DNA of 53,529 bases from an uncultured Methylophaga sp. Lineage in GTDB: Bacteria; Pseudomonadota; Gammaproteobacteria; Nitrosococcales; Methylophagaceae. The notes beneath the pieces were generated by a model that worked only from the letters and a program-made list of their open reading frames with translations, made no database searches and was not told the origin of the DNA. Within the stretch, counting starts at the first letter, position 1. Every line of letters starts with the position of its first letter. The translations under genes and the position numbers were made by a program. The stretch is from NCBI GenBank assembly GCA_913055695.1, contig CAJXKF010000011.1:1-53529 (forward strand). Reading direction: 5' to 3'. This document shows, piece by piece, positions 48,400 through 53,529 of this stretch.

Positions 48400-49587
48400 A
48401 TGACAGAAGAATTCAAAGATAAAGGTTTCGCAACCCGCGCGGTGCGTGTCGGTCACCGCCGCACTCCTGAAGGCGAGCAGTCGGAACCGATTTTCCCGAC
48501 CTCAAGCTTCACCTTTGAGAGTGCAGAGCAGGCTGCGGCCCGTTTTGCCGGTGATGAGCCGGGCAATATTTACTCGCGCTTTACCAACCCGACCGTCAGG
48601 ACGTTTGAACAGCGTCTGGCTGCACTCGAGGGCGGGGAATCCTGCGTAGCGACTTCATCTGGCATGTCTGCCATTCTGTCTACCATGATGGGCTTGCTGG
48701 AAGCGGGTGACCATGTGGTTTCCTCTATGAGTATTTTCGGTACCACACGGGTTTTGTTCGATAAGTATCTGAGCAAATTCGGCATCAGCACCGATTATGT
48801 AAAGCTGTCGGATCTGGACCAATGGAAACAGACTATCAGACCCGAAACCAAAATCCTGTTTCTGGAAACTCCGTCCAATCCGCTGAATGAAATTGCCGAT
48901 CTGGAGGCACTGTCCCAACTGGCTCATGAAAATGACTGCCTTCTGGTTGTCGATAACTGTTTCTGCACACCGGCTTTGCAACAGCCACTGGCACTGGGCG
49001 CGGATATCGTTATTCACTCGGCGACAAAATATATCGATGGCCAGGGGCGCTGTATCGGTGGTGCGGTAGTCGGCGATGCTGAATTAGTCGGTGAACAGGT
49101 TTATGGTTTCCTTCGCACTGCCGGGCCGACTATGAGCCCGTTTAATGCATGGACCTTTATCAAAGGTCTGGAAACGCTGGATTTGAGAATGAAGGCTCAT
49201 TCAGCTTCAGCCCTGGAACTGGCGAAATGGCTGGAACAACAGCCTGCGGTCAACAAAGTGTTTTATGCTGGTCTGCCCAGTCATCCTCAACATGAACTGG
49301 CGAAAAAACAGCAGTCTGCCTTCGGTGGCATCATTGCTTTTGAAATCAAAGGCGGCAAAGCCGATGCCTGGAAGTTGATCAATTCGCTGGAATGGTTGTC
49401 AATCACGGCTAATCTCGGTGACAGTAAAACCACCATCACTCATCCAGCTTCGACCACTCACGGCCGCCTGAGCGATGAAGCACGAGCCCTGTCCGGTATT
49501 ACCGATGGCATGTTGCGTATTTCCGTGGGGCTGGAAACTGTCAATGATATCAAGGCTGATCTGAGCCGGGGCTTTGCAGCGCTATAA
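48400..49587 (+). CDS. metZ: O-succinylhomoserine sulfhydrylase
   Basis: MetZ makes homocysteine directly from O-succinylhomoserine and sulfide, in methionine synthesis. The 395-residue PLP enzyme of the Cys/Met metabolism family has K210 in HSATKYIDGQGR as the PLP lysine, and YSRFTNPTVRTFE near residue 58 and the ETPSNPL segment near 155. The N-terminus FATRAVRVGHRRTPEGEQSE is typical of MetZ. Cystathionine gamma-synthase is the nearest alternative. It is divergent from the btuB riboswitch; linkage of methionine and B12 genes is sensible but not proof of coregulation. Confidence 0.93.
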   Translation: MTEEFKDKGFATRAVRVGHRRTPEGEQSEPIFPTSSFTFESAEQAAARFAGDEPGNIYSRFTNPTVRTFEQRLAALEGGESCVATSSGMSAILSTMMGLLEAGDHVVSSMSIFGTTRVLFDKYLSKFGISTDYVKLSDLDQWKQTIRPETKILFLETPSNPLNEIADLEALSQLAHENDCLLVVDNCFCTPALQQPLALGADIVIHSATKYIDGQGRCIGGAVVGDAELVGEQVYGFLRTAGPTMSPFNAWTFIKGLETLDLRMKAHSASALELAKWLEQQPAVNKVFYAGLPSHPQHELAKKQQSAFGGIIAFEIKGGKADAWKLINSLEWLSITANLGDSKTTITHPASTTHGRLSDEARALSGITDGMLRISVGLETVNDIKADLSRGFAAL

Positions 49588-49681
49588 AACAGCGGCATAA
49601 AACCTGCATACATCACCAAAAACGAGTTAAACGTCAGAAATTTGTCCCGGCCGTGAGGGCGGGGCAGACTGACACAACAAG

Positions 49682-51525
49682 ATGAGTGATTATGCTATGT
49701 CATTAATCCGTAAATACGTTTTACCGATTTTACTACTGCTGCCCGTAGGCTATACCGCAGCACAGGAACCAGTCAGTGATGTCCGGGTTGTGATCGATGT
49801 CTCCGGCAGCATGAAGCAGAACGACCCCAATAATCTCCGGGCGCCGGCGATGCGGATGCTGGTGGGTTTAATGCCGGAAGATGCCCGTGCTGGTGTCTGG
49901 ACCTTCGCCAAGATGGTCAATATGCTGGTGCCCTGGCGCGAAGTCACTGATGACTGGCGTCAGAACGCGATTGAAAAGTCCAGTGAGATTCACTCCCACG
50001 GTCTCTATACCAATATCGAACTGGCCTTGCAGAAAGCCACTGCTAATCAGAAACAGGCGGATCCCGATTACCGGCGCAGCATGATTCTGTTGTCAGATGG
50101 TTTTGTGGATCTGGAACCCGGTAAAACGGCAACACAGGCTTCCCGTCAACGCATTCTGGATAAGCTGGTGCCTAAATTAAAAGCACTCCAGATCACCGTT
50201 CATACTATTGCTCTGTCTGATAATGCCGACCATGAGTTGCTGAAAGCACTCTCAATGGCTACCGACGGCTGGCATCGTCAGGCTCATACCGCAGAAGACC
50301 TGCAACGCATATTCCTGCATCTGTTCGAACAATCCACCAACCGCGATACCGTGCCGCTGGTTGATAATCAGTTTTCTATTGATAAAAGTGTTGAAGAAAT
50401 GACTGTGCTGGCATTTCGCACACCCGGCTCAGCCGCCACCAAGCTGCAGTTACCGGATGGCACTACCCTGGACCAGTCACAGCAATCAGACAGCCTACGC
50501 TGGTTGCATGAAAACAGTTTTGATCTGATTACGATTGAGAACCCGGCTTCGGGTCAGTGGCAAATCAATGCTGAACTTGATCCTGACAATCGCGTGATGG
50601 TCGTTACCGATATGCAACTGCGAACCAGTGATTTACCCAACAATGTGCTGGTTGGCGAACAGTTTGAATTTGAGGCGAGACTCACCGAAAAAGGAGAGGT
50701 GATAGCCAGGCCCGCATTTCTGCACCTGGTTGAGGGCCGCCTGGTCCGGCAGCAAGCGTCAAGTCAGACCGAACTGCCACTCAACAGACGTCCTGATGAA
50801 GCGGTGTACCGGGCGACGCTCGGCACCGGTTTCGAGGCGGGTCGTAATGATGTTATTGTCACCATGAAAAGTGCGACTTTTGAACGCCAGCGCCGTCAAA
50901 GCATTAATGTTATTGCTGCTCCGATTTCCATTGACACGACTCAGCTTGAGCAGCCAGCGCGTAGTCACCGGATTGAAGTCGAAGCTGATGCCGGCCTCAT
51001 CAATCCCGACTCGCTGTCGATAACTGCTTTATTAAGAGAGCAGGATGGCGATGAATGGCCTTACGAGATGCTCAAGATGGAAGATAACCGCTGGCGTCTG
51101 ACGCTCACCGATCTGGAACCGGCGCAGGATTACAGTCTGTCCCTGCAATTGCGCGGCTCAACACCGGAAGGCAGGCAGGTTTTCCTGCAACCGGAAACCC
51201 TGACGCTGACTGATAATAATGCGGTTCAGGCTAAAGCCGCTGAGACAGCGACACCGGCACCGGAGTCAAGCACTTCAGAAACACCGGCACAGGGACAAGA
51301 AGCAACTACGCCAGCACCGCAGGAAGCCCTACCTGAACAAGCGGTGGCTGACGAGACGCAAACTGAATCAACAGCTGCTGAGCCGGAGGAAGCTGTTTCA
51401 GAGCCGATGTCCGATACGATGAAACTATTGATCGGTAATGGCATCATTCTGGTCTTATTGCTGGCCGGTATTATCTGGTGGCGCAGGCAAACAGCTACAT
51501 CTGTTCCTGCAGGAGATTTGATTTG

Positions 51526-51526
<1 letters not shown>
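49682..51526 (+). CDS. Membrane-anchored von Willebrand factor A protein (TIGR03503-like)
   Basis: The 614-residue protein has a signal peptide (ending near TAAQE, residue 29), a VWA domain from about residue 33 with an intact MIDAS motif D39-V-S41-G-S43, then beta-rich repeats, an Ala/Pro/Glu/Thr-rich linker (about residues 515-575), and one membrane segment near the C-terminus (IILVLLLAGIIWW). This layout resembles the TIGR03503 family of unknown function. ATG at 49697 (MSLIRKYVLP) is an alternative start giving a tighter signal peptide. The stop overlaps the next gene by one nt, so the two likely act together. Confidence 0.85.

Positions 51527-53529
<2,003 letters not shown>

Overview
The window is a dense stretch of a gammaproteobacterial chromosome: mostly housekeeping genes in classic gammaproteobacterial order, with two short accessory patches. 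The order miaA-hfq-hflX-hflK-hflC-yjeT-hisZ-purA is the arrangement seen in many non-enteric Gammaproteobacteria. LpxB, BtuB and other outer-membrane functions show a Gram-negative cell. A K+-type membrane pyrophosphatase, a bifunctional ornithine-lipid acyltransferase and B12 salvage would fit an aquatic, possibly methylotrophic lineage such as Methylophaga, but that genus-level guess is inference only.

Layout. 1-1127: accessory, A+T-richer DNA with two 51-bp direct repeats, hairpins and a DUF3293-like gene. 1128-9648: rho, miaA, hfq, hflX, hflKC, yjeT, hisZ, purA, all on +, closed by a terminator shared with a convergent beta-hydroxyacid dehydrogenase. 10681-17103: glyA, nrdR, ribD-ribE-ribBA, lpxB, rnhB. 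17154-21750: pcnB, folK, a deoxynucleoside kinase and panB-panC-panD. 21887-23695: a PhoB-box-like repeat followed by an OlsF-type acyltransferase. 23696-32814: mostly minus-strand genes (ychJ, yeeZ, a lytic transglycosylase, a CopD-like membrane protein, class I fumarase, proS, a MIF-family protein, a DUF4124 protein, a MATE transporter) with two small plus-strand genes.

33276-34654 is the most interesting part. It reads as a single integron gene cassette: a GTTATGC boundary, two overlapping uncharacterised genes and a textbook attC site whose folded arm has three extrahelical bases. No integrase gene lies nearby. The second cassette gene has a HEPN-type R-N-x5-H motif and a winged-helix-like tail; the first also ends in a winged-helix-like domain. 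A two-gene defence or toxin-antitoxin module is a reasonable hypothesis, not a demonstrated function.

34916-43512: DUF1328 protein, membrane pyrophosphatase hppA, a TauE/SafE permease, rubredoxin, soluble pyrophosphatase ppa, serB, grxD, clpS and clpA. 43576-43874 carries an inverted pair of DnaA-box-like 9-mers beside A+T-rich DNA. 43875-48317 (minus) is a corrinoid uptake and salvage cluster, btuB-cobQ-cobO, led by a strong promoter and a cobalamin riboswitch. 48400-53529: metZ, a von Willebrand factor A protein and an acidic membrane-anchored protein that runs off the window inside an in-frame hexanucleotide repeat coding for Glu-Pro.

No tRNA, rRNA, CRISPR array or complete insertion sequence was seen. 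Several start codons were moved from the longest open frame to an internal ATG with a better ribosome binding site or family alignment; each case is noted in its entry.
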